From: Pelomonas sp052436255
GTDB taxonomy: Bacteria; Pseudomonadota; Gammaproteobacteria; Burkholderiales; Burkholderiaceae_C
NCBI GenBank assembly: GCA_052436255.1
Contig: JBQVNP010000048.1
Coordinates: 1 to 33,479 of the forward strand
DNA length: 33,479 bases
Reading direction: 5' to 3'
Shown here: positions 23,463 to 31,751 of the stretch, piece after piece
Numbering within the stretch: position 1 is the stretch's first letter
How the letters are laid out: each line of letters begins with the position of its first letter
Notes under the pieces: model-generated
Seen by the model: the letters and a program-made list of their open reading frames with translations, nothing else
Database searches by the model: none
What the model was told of the DNA's origin: nothing
Translations under genes and position numbers: made by a program

Positions 23463-24224
23463 TCAGCGGACATAGCGCCACCGCACGGTCTTGAGTCTTT
23501 CGAGCAGGCGGGTCGCGCCGTCCAGCAGCAGGCCGATGAGGCCGATGAGGATCATGCTGGCGATGACGAGGTCGTAGCGGTTGCCGGCGTTGCGCGAGTC
23601 CATGATGAGATAGCCCAGGCCGGAGCGCAGCGCGATCATCTCGGCGGCCACGACGACCAGCCAGGCCACGCCGATGCCGATGCGCATGCCGATGATGATC
23701 TCCGGCAACACGGCGGGGATGACGACGCGGCGGAACATCACCGCGCGCGACACGCCGAAATTGGCCGCCGCGCGCAGGTAGCGCCGGTCGATGGTGTGCA
23801 CGCCCGAGGTCGTCTGCACGATGAGCGGGAACACCGACGAGATGAAGATCAGGAAGATGGGCGACACGTCGCCGACGCCGAACCACAGGATGGCGAGCGG
23901 GATCCAAGCGATGGGCGAGATCGGCCGCAGCATCTGGAAGATCGGGTTGAAGGTGCGGTAGGCCGCGTCCACCCAGCCCATCCACAGGCCCAGCGGAATG
24001 CCGATGAGCATCGCGCAGCCGAAGCCGATGCCCACGCGCATGAGGGACGCGGTGATGTGCTCCCACAGCGTGCCGTCCTCGGCCAGTTCCAGCGTGCCCG
24101 TGACGACGGCCCAGGGTGTGGGAAAGATGGGGCTTTCGGTATAGACGACGGTGGCCCACCATGCCGCAATGATCACGGTGATGACGGCCAGCGGCGGCAG
24201 GATCCGGTTCAGGCGCAGGTTCAC
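23463..24224 (-). CDS. ABC transporter permease (NitT/TauT type)
   Basis: A 253-aa inner-membrane permease, probably homodimeric, with about six membrane segments: LPPLAVITVIIAAWWATVVY, then VGIGFGCAMLIGIPLGLWMG, ISPIAWIPLAILWFG, FLIFISSVFPLIVQT and IASMILIGLIGLLLDG. The cytoplasmic EAA-like loop is RYLRAAANFGVSRAVMFRRV followed by VIPAVLPEIIIGMRIGIGVA, which couples to the ATPase. The ATG overlaps the stop of the cupredoxin-like gene by 4 nt (ATGA). It is distinct from its expected partner ATPase only by the 260-nt gap. The specificity is unknown, but the SCO and cupredoxin genes upstream make copper-linked function worth testing. Confidence 0.93.
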   Translation of the reverse strand: MNLRLNRILPPLAVITVIIAAWWATVVYTESPIFPTPWAVVTGTLELAEDGTLWEHITASLMRVGIGFGCAMLIGIPLGLWMGWVDAAYRTFNPIFQMLRPISPIAWIPLAILWFGVGDVSPIFLIFISSVFPLIVQTTSGVHTIDRRYLRAAANFGVSRAVMFRRVVIPAVLPEIIIGMRIGIGVAWLVVVAAEMIALRSGLGYLIMDSRNAGNRYDLVIASMILIGLIGLLLDGATRLLERLKTVRWRYVR

Positions 24225-24652
24225 TGCTCGTCCTTGTCATTCCAGCGTTTCATGATTTGCTGCCAGCGCCATTGCAGTGCGGGCCAGCCGCGTTCCGGTG
24301 TGGGCGCGACGACGACAGCCATCTGGCCGCTGGCGTGCGCGCTGCAGGCAAAGCTGTAGGTCGATGCGACCTCGAACGGCAAACGAAAGCTCTGCCCCGG
24401 CATGATGAGCACCGGCCCGAACTGCTGCGGCACCTCGTCGCGGTTGCGCAGCAGCAGCACGTCGTTCAGGCCCAGCGTCAGGTCGATGCGGTCGGGCAGG
24501 ATCTCGACCTTGTCACCGGCCATGCGCCGCGCGTAGGTGCCGGCCGGGATCTCGAACAGCTCGTCGCGCGAGGCGAGTTGGAGGGGTGCGAATGCGGCCC
24601 AGAACAGGGGGGCCAGCAACAGCGCCGGCAGGAGCCAGAGCAGGCGCCTCAC
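24221..24652 (-). CDS. Membrane-anchored cupredoxin-like protein lacking one copper ligand
   Basis: A 143-aa protein starting at GTG 24652, which overlaps the stop of the SCO gene as GTGA. A hydrophobic N-terminus (about 4-20, LLWLLPALLLAPLFWAA) acts as signal or anchor. The rest is a beta-rich domain of cupredoxin type, with LLLRNRDEVPQQFGPVLIMP and then the copper loop FACSAHASGQM. Cys103, His106 and Met111 are spaced exactly as in plastocyanin (C-x2-H-x4-M). The first ligand, usually His in a V-P-H-x-F turn, is Gln76 here (VPQQF). A three-ligand or altered copper site, or loss of copper binding, is inferred. It is the third gene of the operon. Confidence 0.75.
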   Translation of the reverse strand: MRRLLWLLPALLLAPLFWAAFAPLQLASRDELFEIPAGTYARRMAGDKVEILPDRIDLTLGLNDVLLLRNRDEVPQQFGPVLIMPGQSFRLPFEVASTYSFACSAHASGQMAVVVAPTPERGWPALQWRWQQIMKRWNDKDEQ

Positions 24653-25227
24653 TTTGTGGCCAGCAGCAGCTTGAGGTCGTGGACAAAGTCCTTGGCCTCG
24701 TGGCCGTAGGGCATCATGGCCCGCAGCTTGCCGGCGCGGTCGATCAGCCACACCGACGTGGAGTGGTTCATGCCGTAGGCGTTGGCCTGCGGCTTGGGGA
24801 TCTTCTCGGCGACGACGCCGTAGCGCTTGCGCATGTCGGCCAGCTTGGGCGGCGTGTCGGTAGCGCCGACGAAGCTCGGGTCGAACGCCGCGAGGTACTG
24901 GCGGATGCGCGCGATGTCGTCGCGCTCGGGGTCCACCGTCACGTAGACGACCTGCACGTCGGCGGCGGCCGCGCCGAGCGCCTTGCGCGCCTGTGCGAGC
25001 GTGGCCAGCGTCGTCGGGCAGACCTCCGGGCAAAGCGTGAAGCCGAACACCAGCATCACCACCTTGCCCTTGAACCGGGCCAGGCTGAGCGTCGCGCCGT
25101 CACTGCCCTTGAGCGAGAACTCGGGTGCGGGCTGCGCGGGCTCGAAGACGCCGGCCTTCAACCGCGGCGGCGTGCTGGCGAGGGCCGAAGCCGGCAGCGC
25201 GGCCAGCAGGACGGCGCGGCGTTTCAT
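24649..25227 (-). CDS. SCO1/SenC-family copper chaperone
   Basis: A 192-aa protein of the SCO thioredoxin-like family, which delivers copper to the CuA site of cytochrome oxidases or acts as a thiol reductant. A short signal peptide (MKRRAVLLAALPASALAS) is followed by the fold GKVVMLVFGFTLCPEVCPTT, with the metal-binding Cys66-x3-Cys70, then VQVVYVTVDPERDD and the third ligand His155 in YGMNHSTSVWLID. All three ligands are present. The ATG overlaps the stop of the substrate-binding protein gene by 4 nt. No oxidase or nitrous oxide reductase gene is in the window, so the copper recipient is unknown. Confidence 0.92.
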   Translation of the reverse strand: MKRRAVLLAALPASALASTPPRLKAGVFEPAQPAPEFSLKGSDGATLSLARFKGKVVMLVFGFTLCPEVCPTTLATLAQARKALGAAAADVQVVYVTVDPERDDIARIRQYLAAFDPSFVGATDTPPKLADMRKRYGVVAEKIPKPQANAYGMNHSTSVWLIDRAGKLRAMMPYGHEAKDFVHDLKLLLATK

Positions 25228-26264
25228 ACGGAAATCGGCGCGGCCTTGGCCGCCTTCACAAAGCTCTCGTCCACGTACTTCTCGTAAGCGACGGGCTGCT
25301 TCAAGGTGCCGGCCTCCATGGACAGCTGCATCAGCTCGTCGAACTCGGCGCGGATCATGCGCAGGTCGCCATAGGTCACGCGGTCGGTCGGGTTCTCCAT
25401 CACGAAGCGCAGGATGTTGGGGTCCTGGTTGAAGAACTTGCGGCCCGCCGCGATCTGGATGGCCTTCTCGCGGTTGGCCGCCTGCTGATCGAGCCAGTGG
25501 CCGGCGCCCTGCACGTGGTTGACCAGGTCCTGCACCAGCGGCCGGTTCTCCCGGATGAGTTCTTCACGCACCGTCAGCACACAGCAGATGTACTTGCGCC
25601 ACTCGTCGCGCGTCATGCGCAGCGGCCTGGCGTAGCCGGCGCGCTGGGCGGCGGCGCCGAAGGGCTCGCCGGTGCAGTAACCGTCCACCGCCTTGGCATA
25701 GAGGGCCGCCGGCATGTCGGGCGGGGGCATCTCGATGATCTGGATGTCCTTCGGGCTCATGCCCTCTGCGGCAAGCATCTTGCGCAGGAACAGGAAGTCC
25801 ACCGCGAAGCGGCTCGGGATGGCAATGCGCTTGCCCGTCAGGTCCTTGAACTTCTTGAAGGGCGAGTCGGTGCGCACCATGATGACGGCGCCCGAGCGGT
25901 GGCCCAGCGAGACGATCTTGACGGGGATCCGCTTGTCGGCCAGGTCCATCACCAGGGGCGCCAGCATGTAGCCCGCCTGGATGCGGCCCGTCATCAGCGA
26001 TTCCTTGATCTCGGGCCAGCCGTTGTACTTGCTGTACTCGAACGCGAAGGCCTTGCTGCCGGCCGCCTTGTTGCTGTTGGCGCGCGCCATGCAGGCGACC
26101 GGCAGCGTCAGGTTGCAGGTGACCGGCAGGCCGCCGACGATGAGCGGGCCGGGTGCGGCCACGGCGGGCCCGCCGAGCATCGGCAGGGTCGACGCCAGCG
26201 CGCCGCAGAGCAGCTGCCGGCGGTCGACGGCGGGGAATGTGGAGTCGGACAATGCGGGCGCCAT
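25224..26264 (-). CDS. ABC transporter substrate-binding protein (NrtA/CmpA-like), exported
   Basis: A 346-aa periplasmic binding protein and first gene of the operon. The N-terminus has DRRQLLCGALASTLPMLGGP, a twin-arginine-type signal (Arg15-Arg16). The mature part has NitT/NrtA features: ESLMTGRIQAGYMLAPLVMD, LTGKRIAIPSRFAVDFLFLR, DMPAALYAKAVDGYCTGEPF with the C-x-G-E-P segment typical of nitrate/bicarbonate binders, and HWLDQQAANREKAIQIAA. Two cysteines (50, 58) sit at the first beta strand and ICC at 226-228, an unusual number for this group. Because SCO and cupredoxin genes are coupled to it, the ligand may be a copper-linked compound or an anion used in copper-enzyme respiration. That is inference. 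Confidence 0.88.
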   Translation of the reverse strand: MAPALSDSTFPAVDRRQLLCGALASTLPMLGGPAVAAPGPLIVGGLPVTCNLTLPVACMARANSNKAAGSKAFAFEYSKYNGWPEIKESLMTGRIQAGYMLAPLVMDLADKRIPVKIVSLGHRSGAVIMVRTDSPFKKFKDLTGKRIAIPSRFAVDFLFLRKMLAAEGMSPKDIQIIEMPPPDMPAALYAKAVDGYCTGEPFGAAAQRAGYARPLRMTRDEWRKYICCVLTVREELIRENRPLVQDLVNHVQGAGHWLDQQAANREKAIQIAAGRKFFNQDPNILRFVMENPTDRVTYGDLRMIRAEFDELMQLSMEAGTLKQPVAYEKYVDESFVKAAKAAPISV

Positions 26265-26284
26265 GACGAAGGTCGACGGACTTT

Positions 26285-26301
26285 GCCCGCTTCTCGCGGG
26301 C
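26285..26301 (-). repeat. Hairpin GCCCGC-TTCTC-GCGGGC in the leader of the ABC operon
   Basis: Perfect 6-bp arms around a 5-nt loop end 21 nt before the substrate-binding protein start, in the 131-nt gap after the glutamate dehydrogenase gene. No U-run follows, so it may be a leader hairpin or a weak terminator of the upstream gene. Confidence 0.35.
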
Positions 26302-26395
26302 TGTCCATGCGTGCTGACCGAATTGTGCCTACGTGCCTACCCAGCAGCGTCGGCCGGGCGGGTGGACGGCTCCCGCCGCCCACGCCTGGGCCCGA

Positions 26396-27667
26396 TCAGG
26401 GGTAAAGGCCGCGTTCCTCGCGCGCCTGCAACACCCGCGTGCAGGCGACCGTGAAGGCGGCGGTGCGCAGCGGGATCTTGTGGTCCTCGCCCGTTTCCCA
26501 GATGTGCTTGAACGCGCCGATCATGATCTTGTCCAGGCGCACGTTGATCTCGTCCTCGGTCCAGAAGAAGGACGAGAAGTCCTGCACCCACTCGAAGTAG
26601 GACACCGTCACGCCGCCGGCATTGGCAATGACGTCGGGCACGACGACGATGCCGCGGTCCGCCAGCACGGCCTCGCCGTCGGGCGTGGTCGGGCCGTTGG
26701 CACCCTCGAGCACCAGGCGGGTCTGGATGCGCTGGGCACGCTCGGCGGTGATCTGGCCTTCCAGCGCCGCGGGGATCAGTACATCGGTCTTGATGTCCCA
26801 GAAGTCTTCATTGGCGATCATGTCGCCGCCCTTGAAGCCGGCCACGCCCTTGGTCTGCGCCACGTGGTCCAGCAGGCTCTGCATGTCGAAGCCGTTCTGG
26901 TTGAGGAGGGTGCCGGTGTGGTCCTGCACGCAGACGATCCTGGCGCCGTTGGCGGCGAACAGCTTGGCGGCGATGGAGCCGACGTTGCCAAAGCCCTGTA
27001 CCGCCACGCGGGCGTGGTCCATGTCGATGTTGAGGCGGCGCATCGCCTCGCGGCCGACGACGAAGACACCGCGGCCGGTGGCGGCCACGCGGCCGAGCGA
27101 GCCGCCCAGCTCGATGGGCTTGCCGGTGACGACGCCGGTCGCCGTGGCGCCGGTGTTCATCGAGTACGTGTCCATCATCCAGGCCATGATCTTGCCGTTG
27201 GTGTTCACGTCGGGCGCCGGGATGTCCTGGTTGGGGCCGATGATGATGCCGATCTCGCTGGTGTAGCGGCGCGTCACCTTCTCCAGCTCCTTCATCGACA
27301 GGCCCGTCGGGTCCAGCCGGATGCCGCCCTTGGCGCCGCCATAGGGCAGGTTGACGGCGGCGTTCTTGATCGTCATCCAGCCGGCCAGGGCCATCACTTC
27401 TTCCAGGGTGACATCGGGGTGGTAGCGCACGCCGCCCTTGCCAGGGCCACGCGTCAGGCTGTGCTGCACGCGGTAGCCCTCGTAGTGGGCGATGGTGCCG
27501 TTGTCCATCTCGATGGGGATGTCCACGATCAGTGCGCGCTTGGGCCGGCGCAGCGTCTCGACCCAGCGACTGAGGGGGCCGAGGTAGGGCTCGACAGCGT
27601 CGATCTGCGACAGATAGGTGCCCCACGGGCTGTTGCGCGTGGGCGAGACAAAGGACAGGTTGGGCAC
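26396..27667 (-). CDS. gdhA: Glutamate dehydrogenase, Glu/Leu/Phe/Val dehydrogenase family
   Basis: A 423-aa enzyme catalysing reversible oxidative deamination of glutamate to 2-oxoglutarate. GTG 27667 is chosen as the start: GGAG lies 6 nt upstream, and the protein then begins MPNLSFVSPTRNSPWGTYLS, a common N-terminus of this family. The open frame to a TTG at 27742 adds an Ala-rich leader without a ribosome binding site. The active site shows KGGVRYHPDVTLEE, catalytic Lys113 in LPYGGAKGGIRLDP, and PAPDVNTNGKIMAWMMD. The nucleotide fold is VAVQGFGNVGSIAAKLF, of NAD type by style. The length is normal. It precedes the ABC operon by 131 nt on the same strand. Confidence 0.93.
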   Translation of the reverse strand: MPNLSFVSPTRNSPWGTYLSQIDAVEPYLGPLSRWVETLRRPKRALIVDIPIEMDNGTIAHYEGYRVQHSLTRGPGKGGVRYHPDVTLEEVMALAGWMTIKNAAVNLPYGGAKGGIRLDPTGLSMKELEKVTRRYTSEIGIIIGPNQDIPAPDVNTNGKIMAWMMDTYSMNTGATATGVVTGKPIELGGSLGRVAATGRGVFVVGREAMRRLNIDMDHARVAVQGFGNVGSIAAKLFAANGARIVCVQDHTGTLLNQNGFDMQSLLDHVAQTKGVAGFKGGDMIANEDFWDIKTDVLIPAALEGQITAERAQRIQTRLVLEGANGPTTPDGEAVLADRGIVVVPDVIANAGGVTVSYFEWVQDFSSFFWTEDEINVRLDKIMIGAFKHIWETGEDHKIPLRTAAFTVACTRVLQAREERGLYP

Positions 27668-27745
27668 GAAACGCTCCGTAACTTTGAGTGGGGCGAACGG
27701 TAGCGCGAAGGCGGCGGCGGCGGCGACGGCTTGTCTAGCCAAGTG

Positions 27746-27774
27746 GTCATGCAGCCATGCAAGGCATGCATGAC
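27746..27774. repeat. Inverted repeat GTCATGCA-N13-TGCATGAC upstream of gdhA
   Basis: Perfect 8-bp arms about 80-105 nt before the GTG start of the glutamate dehydrogenase gene, in the 173-nt gap after the DUF4276 gene. The centre contains further ATGCA/TGCAT copies. This fits an operator for a dimeric regulator, or a terminator stem of the upstream gene; no T-run was seen. Confidence 0.4.
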
Positions 27775-27840
27775 GCCGTGGAGCCGCGATTCAGTGCAAA
27801 GCCAAGGTGGCGACCGCCTCGCGCAACGATCGAGCCACCC

Positions 27841-28416
27841 TCAAGCACCATCCAACTCGGCGCCCAACCGACGAATGCCTGCTATCAAATGCTTGAAGCT
27901 CGGTGAGCGCTCGTTGTTGAGATCGAGCTGTTGCCCGATCAGGCGCGACCCGGCCCGCTTCTCGTAACGCAGCTTCGTCAGCGCCCTGAGCTCCCGGCTT
28001 GGACTGCCCAGGGCATCTGGGTGGCGGAACTTCCTGCTGCCTTGCTGCTTTGCCAGCCCCGGGATTTCAAGGGCACGCTCAACGGCTGCAAGATCGGCAA
28101 GATAGAAGGTCTCCAGTTCGGTGCAGGCTATCCGCACGAGGCACTGGGCTTGGCGGCCCGTCGCTTTGCAGCGTAATACCAGCCCTGCCTTGAGTGCCTT
28201 GCAATCGGGATGGCTGTCCTGGTCGCGCAGCACGATGAAGCGTGCCGACGGGTTTTGGTAGCCGCGGATGCGTCGGCTCATCTGCTTCTCCAGGTCCTGC
28301 TTGCCCTCGAATGGAATGACGCGATGCCGAACACCTTGTGGAAGCGCCCGCGGCAGCAGGACATCCAGCAGGTCTTTCTCGGCCTGGCCTTCAACCAGGA
28401 ACACCAGCTCCTTCAT
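27841..28416 (-). CDS. DUF4276-family TOPRIM-like protein, partner of the AAA ATPase
   Basis: A 191-aa protein with TOPRIM-type catalytic features: Glu9 in KELVFLVEGQAEKDLLDVLL, the Asp-x-Asp pair 65/67 in RFIVLRDQDSHPDC, and acidic residues at CTELETFYLADL. These are the metal-binding positions of TOPRIM nucleases, and the sequence style matches DUF4276. Its ATG overlaps the stop of the ATPase gene by 4 nt (ATGA), so both are made together. DUF4276 and other TOPRIM proteins paired with AAA/ABC-type ATPases are known from OLD-like, AbiL/RloAB and PARIS-like phage-defence systems. By analogy it is a candidate nuclease effector; nuclease activity is not demonstrated. Confidence 0.82.
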   Translation of the reverse strand: MKELVFLVEGQAEKDLLDVLLPRALPQGVRHRVIPFEGKQDLEKQMSRRIRGYQNPSARFIVLRDQDSHPDCKALKAGLVLRCKATGRQAQCLVRIACTELETFYLADLAAVERALEIPGLAKQQGSRKFRHPDALGSPSRELRALTKLRYEKRAGSRLIGQQLDLNNERSPSFKHLIAGIRRLGAELDGA

Positions 28417-29606
28417 ACTGGGTCGACACCGTCGAAAAAGCCTTGTTTCCAGAGGTAGCCCAGCTGGTCACCCTCGGCCATGTAGGCGGCGACCTGCGCG
28501 TTGTCCTTGGCACGGTGGATTTCGGTGCAACCATCGCGCTTGACCAGCCAGCAGGCCTCTTCCAGCTCGATGGCGTTCAGAAAGTCCGGTGAGTGCGTGG
28601 ATACGAATACCTGGCCGCCGCGGTTGGCATAGCTCCGAAACTCCTCCGCCAGCTCGCCCATCAGCTGCGGGTAGAGCTGGTTCTCCGGCTCTTCCACGCA
28701 CAGCAGCGGGTGGGGCTTGGGATCGTGCAGCAGCACCAAATAGGCAAACATCTTGATCGTGCCGTCGGACACGTAGCGGTCCAGGAATGGCGTCTTGAAC
28801 GAGCCGTCCTGGAAGCGCAGCGTCAGGTAGCCGTCGTCCATCAGCTTGGGCTCCACCGACGACACCCCCGGCACCCGCCGGGCCATCGTGTCCAGGATGC
28901 GCTGAAACAGCTGCGGATGCTGTTCGTGCAGCGAGCGGGCCACCAGCGGCAGGTTGTCGCCGGACTCGCTCAGATGCTCTGAATCGCCAGAGGCGTCCTT
29001 GCGACCTCGCGCTGCGCTGATGTGAAAGTCCGACACATGCCAGTTCTCGATGAGCTGGCGAAAAGCATTGGCCGCCTTGAACCGTTCCAGCTGCCCCAGC
29101 CCTTTGATGGCCAGTGCGTCGGGCGCCACCTTCTGATCCTCGCGCTTGAGTTCCTCGTCCGGTTCGTCGAAGTCTTCCTCGTTGGTGATGGCGTAGCCCT
29201 CGCCGCGCGAGAAATTCAGGAAGTGATAGGGGCTGCCGTAGCGTCCTCGCTTGTAGCGCAGCATCTCGCGCTCCACGACGGGCTGGCCTTGCTGCTCTGC
29301 GATCTCCACCGAGTAGGTCACCAGGCGTTCCACGCCGGTGATCTCCATGCGGTACTGGATCTCTAGCAGGATGGAGTCTGTCTCAGGGTTGCAACCCCGG
29401 CTGAGCACTTCCTTGAAGCGCCCGCGCTTGTCCAGCGCTGTGCGCACATTGCCCTTGAGGCAGTCGTGCAAGAAGCCGAATACATCGAACAATGTGGACT
29501 TCCCCGCACCATTGGCTCCGACCACCACCAGGAAGCTGGGCAGATCGGTCAGGTCGACCTGACGAAACGCCTTGAAATTGCGCAGTCGGATGGTTTCGAT
29601 CTTCAT
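28413..29606 (-). CDS. AAA-family (AAA_21/SMC-like) ATPase, partner of DUF4276
   Basis: A 397-aa ATPase. Walker A (Gly30-Thr38, VGANGAGKST) follows the typical start MKIETIRLRNFKAFRQVDLT. The insert (about 80-270) is charged and includes LGQLERFKAANAFRQLIENW. A signature-like region is YVSDGTIKMFAYLVLL (about 278-293). Walker B is LLCVEEPENQLYPQL with Glu-Glu, and the D-loop/His region is VFVSTHSPDFLNAI. This is the pattern of OLD-type, RecF-like DNA ATPases. The frame continues open far upstream across the Kef gene on the other strand, but ATG 29606 is the family start. It is the first gene of a coupled pair with the TOPRIM-like gene and is divergent from the antiporter gene. Confidence 0.88.
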   Translation of the reverse strand: MKIETIRLRNFKAFRQVDLTDLPSFLVVVGANGAGKSTLFDVFGFLHDCLKGNVRTALDKRGRFKEVLSRGCNPETDSILLEIQYRMEITGVERLVTYSVEIAEQQGQPVVEREMLRYKRGRYGSPYHFLNFSRGEGYAITNEEDFDEPDEELKREDQKVAPDALAIKGLGQLERFKAANAFRQLIENWHVSDFHISAARGRKDASGDSEHLSESGDNLPLVARSLHEQHPQLFQRILDTMARRVPGVSSVEPKLMDDGYLTLRFQDGSFKTPFLDRYVSDGTIKMFAYLVLLHDPKPHPLLCVEEPENQLYPQLMGELAEEFRSYANRGGQVFVSTHSPDFLNAIELEEACWLVKRDGCTEIHRAKDNAQVAAYMAEGDQLGYLWKQGFFDGVDPV

Positions 29607-29759
29607 ACGGAAGCCTTGGAAGCGGCAGAACAACGCGGTTGCGAGATTGTGGTCGTTGCCCGCAGCTCGCGCGGTTACGTGCGCGTGGTGCGTTGGCGGG
29701 GGCGTCGCCCGGGTCTTGCGTGGCGCGCGCATTGTGGCCGCCCGAATACCATCCCGCTG

Positions 29760-31751
29760 GTGACTTCCCTCGACCTCGCCCTGCTCTATCTCGTCGCCGC
29801 CGTGCTCGGCGTCGTCGTCTGCCGCAGCCTGAAGCTGCCGCCCATGCTGGGCTATCTGGCGGTGGGGGTGGTGATCGGGCCGAACGCGCTCGCTTTTGCG
29901 CAGGATTCGGCCAGCATCAAGTACCTGGCCGAGTTCGGCGTCGTCTTTCTGATGTTCGCCATCGGGCTGGAGTTCAACCTGCCCAAGCTGCGCACGATGA
30001 AGACAGCCGTCTTCGGCCTGGGGCAGGCGCAGGTGTGGCTGACCGTCGTCGGCGCGCTGGTCGGCAATGCCCTGTTGATGGCCGGCCTGGCCTGGCTGGG
30101 CCAGGCCTGGGACCTGCGCTGGCAAGGCGCCCTGGTGCTGGGCGCGGCCATGGCCATGAGCTCGACCGCCATCGTGGTCAAGCTGATGGCCGAGCGGCTG
30201 GAGCTGGAGAGCCCGCACGGCAAGCTCGTCATGGGCGTGCTGCTGTTCCAGGATCTGGCCGTGGTGCTGCTGCTGGTGATGATCCCGGCGCTCAACAGCA
30301 GCGGCGGTGAGATGGCCGAGGCGCTCGCCTGGGCAGCGCTGAAGGCGGCCGTGCTGCTCGGTCTGTTGTTCTATGGTGGCCAGAAGCTGATGCGCTGGTG
30401 GCTGACGCTGGTGGCGCGGCGCAAGAGCGACGAGCTCTTCATGCTCAACCTGCTGCTGGTCACGCTGGGCCTGGCCTGGTTGACCGAGCATGCCGGGCTG
30501 AGCCTGGCGCTGGGCGCGTTCGTGGCCGGCATGCTGATCGCGGAGACCGTGTTCAAGCATCAGGTGGAGACCGACATCCGGCCCTTCCACGATGTGCTGC
30601 TGGGCCTGTTCTTCATCACCATCGGCATGAAGCTGGACTGGCGGCCGCTGGTGGACCACTGGTGGCTGGTCATCCTGCTGACGGCGCTGCCCGTGCTGGC
30701 CAAGTTCGCGCTGATCGCCGGGCTGGCGCGGCTGTTCAGGGCACCGCCGGGTGTGGCGCTGCGCACCGGCCTGTATCTGGCGCAGGCGGGTGAGTTCGGC
30801 TTTGTGTTGCTGACGCTGGGCGAGCAGCACCGGCTCGTCGCCGCCGAATGGGTCAGCCCGGTGCTGGCCAGCATGGTGCTGTCCATGCTGGCGACGCCCT
30901 TCATCATCATGTACAGCAACCGCATCGTCATGAAGCTGTCCAGCAGCGACTGGCTGATGCAGTCGGTGGCGCTGACGACCATCGCCAAGAAGAGCATCAA
31001 GACCGAGGCCCACGTCATCATCTGCGGCTACGGCCGCTCGGGCCAGAACCTGGCGCGGCTGCTGGAGGGGGAGGCCATTCCCTACATCGCGCTGGACCTC
31101 GACCCCGACCGCGTGCGGCAGGCCGCTGCCGCTGGCCAGAGCGTCGTCTTCGGCGATGCCGCCAAGGTGCAGAGCCTGATGGCGGCCGGCCTGGCGCGCG
31201 CCAGCGCCGTCGTCGTGACCTATCACGACACGCCGTCGGCGCTGAAGATCCTCAACCTCGTGCAGACACACTCACCGCGCGTGCCGGTCGTCGTGCGCAC
31301 CATCGACGACAGCGACCTTGAGAAGCTCAAGGCCGCCGGGGCCACCGAGGTGGTGCCCGAAGCCATCGAGGGTTCGCTGATGCTCGCTTCGCATGCGCTG
31401 GCCCTCGTCGGCGTGCCGATGCGCCGCGTCATCCGCATCACGCGCGACGCGCGCGACAAGCGCTACGGCCTGCTGCGCGGCTACTTCCACGGCGCCGACG
31501 ATGACACCGTCGACGAGCTCGACCAGGCCCGCCTCGCCTCCGTGACCCTGCCCACGGCCAGTGCACTGGCCGGCCACCTGCTGGACGATCTGGCCCTGCA
31601 TGCGATCGGTGTCGCCGTCGTGTCACTGCGCCGTGCCAGCGGCAAGGCCGTGGCGCTGGACACCGGTGCGGCGCTGGCCGGCGGCGACACACTGGTCATC
31701 AGCGGCAAGCCGGCGGCGCTGGCGCTGGCCGAGGCGCGCCTGCTGAACTAG
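29760..31751 (+). CDS. Kef-type potassium/proton antiporter (CPA2 family) with RCK domains
   Basis: A 663-aa integral membrane protein from GTG 29760 (MTSLDLALLYLVAAVLGVVV). A CPA2 antiporter domain spans about 1-395 with around 12 membrane segments, including LGYLAVGVVIGPNALAF, FGVVFLMFAIGLEFNLPKL, MAMSSTAIVVKLMAERLELE, VLLFQDLAVVLLLVMIPAL and LYLAQAGEFGFVLLTLGEQH. The Phe-Gln-Asp motif is part of the ion site. A TrkA_N/RCK nucleotide-binding domain follows (VIICGYGRSGQNLARLLEG), then an RCK_C-like end. Kef proteins release K+ under electrophile stress and are gated by glutathione adducts. The GTG start is preferred over earlier frames in the divergent promoter region shared with the AAA ATPase gene. 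KefB versus KefC or YbaL-like cannot be distinguished. Confidence 0.9.
   Translation: MTSLDLALLYLVAAVLGVVVCRSLKLPPMLGYLAVGVVIGPNALAFAQDSASIKYLAEFGVVFLMFAIGLEFNLPKLRTMKTAVFGLGQAQVWLTVVGALVGNALLMAGLAWLGQAWDLRWQGALVLGAAMAMSSTAIVVKLMAERLELESPHGKLVMGVLLFQDLAVVLLLVMIPALNSSGGEMAEALAWAALKAAVLLGLLFYGGQKLMRWWLTLVARRKSDELFMLNLLLVTLGLAWLTEHAGLSLALGAFVAGMLIAETVFKHQVETDIRPFHDVLLGLFFITIGMKLDWRPLVDHWWLVILLTALPVLAKFALIAGLARLFRAPPGVALRTGLYLAQAGEFGFVLLTLGEQHRLVAAEWVSPVLASMVLSMLATPFIIMYSNRIVMKLSSSDWLMQSVALTTIAKKSIKTEAHVIICGYGRSGQNLARLLEGEAIPYIALDLDPDRVRQAAAAGQSVVFGDAAKVQSLMAAGLARASAVVVTYHDTPSALKILNLVQTHSPRVPVVVRTIDDSDLEKLKAAGATEVVPEAIEGSLMLASHALALVGVPMRRVIRITRDARDKRYGLLRGYFHGADDDTVDELDQARLASVTLPTASALAGHLLDDLALHAIGVAVVSLRRASGKAVALDTGAALAGGDTLVISGKPAALALAEARLLN

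Noticed and set aside
23204..23473. 89-codon minus-strand frame between permease and ATPase
   Set aside because: No ribosome binding site, low-complexity protein, and it crosses the perfect hairpin; more likely a repeat element.
27668..27742. N-terminal extension of glutamate dehydrogenase from TTG 27742
   Set aside because: Ala-rich leader without ribosome binding site; GTG 27667 has GGAG 6 nt upstream and the normal family start.
29607..31271. Extension of the AAA ATPase by about 555 residues
   Set aside because: It is the antisense of the Kef gene, Gln/His/Arg-rich and without structure; family start is ATG 29606.
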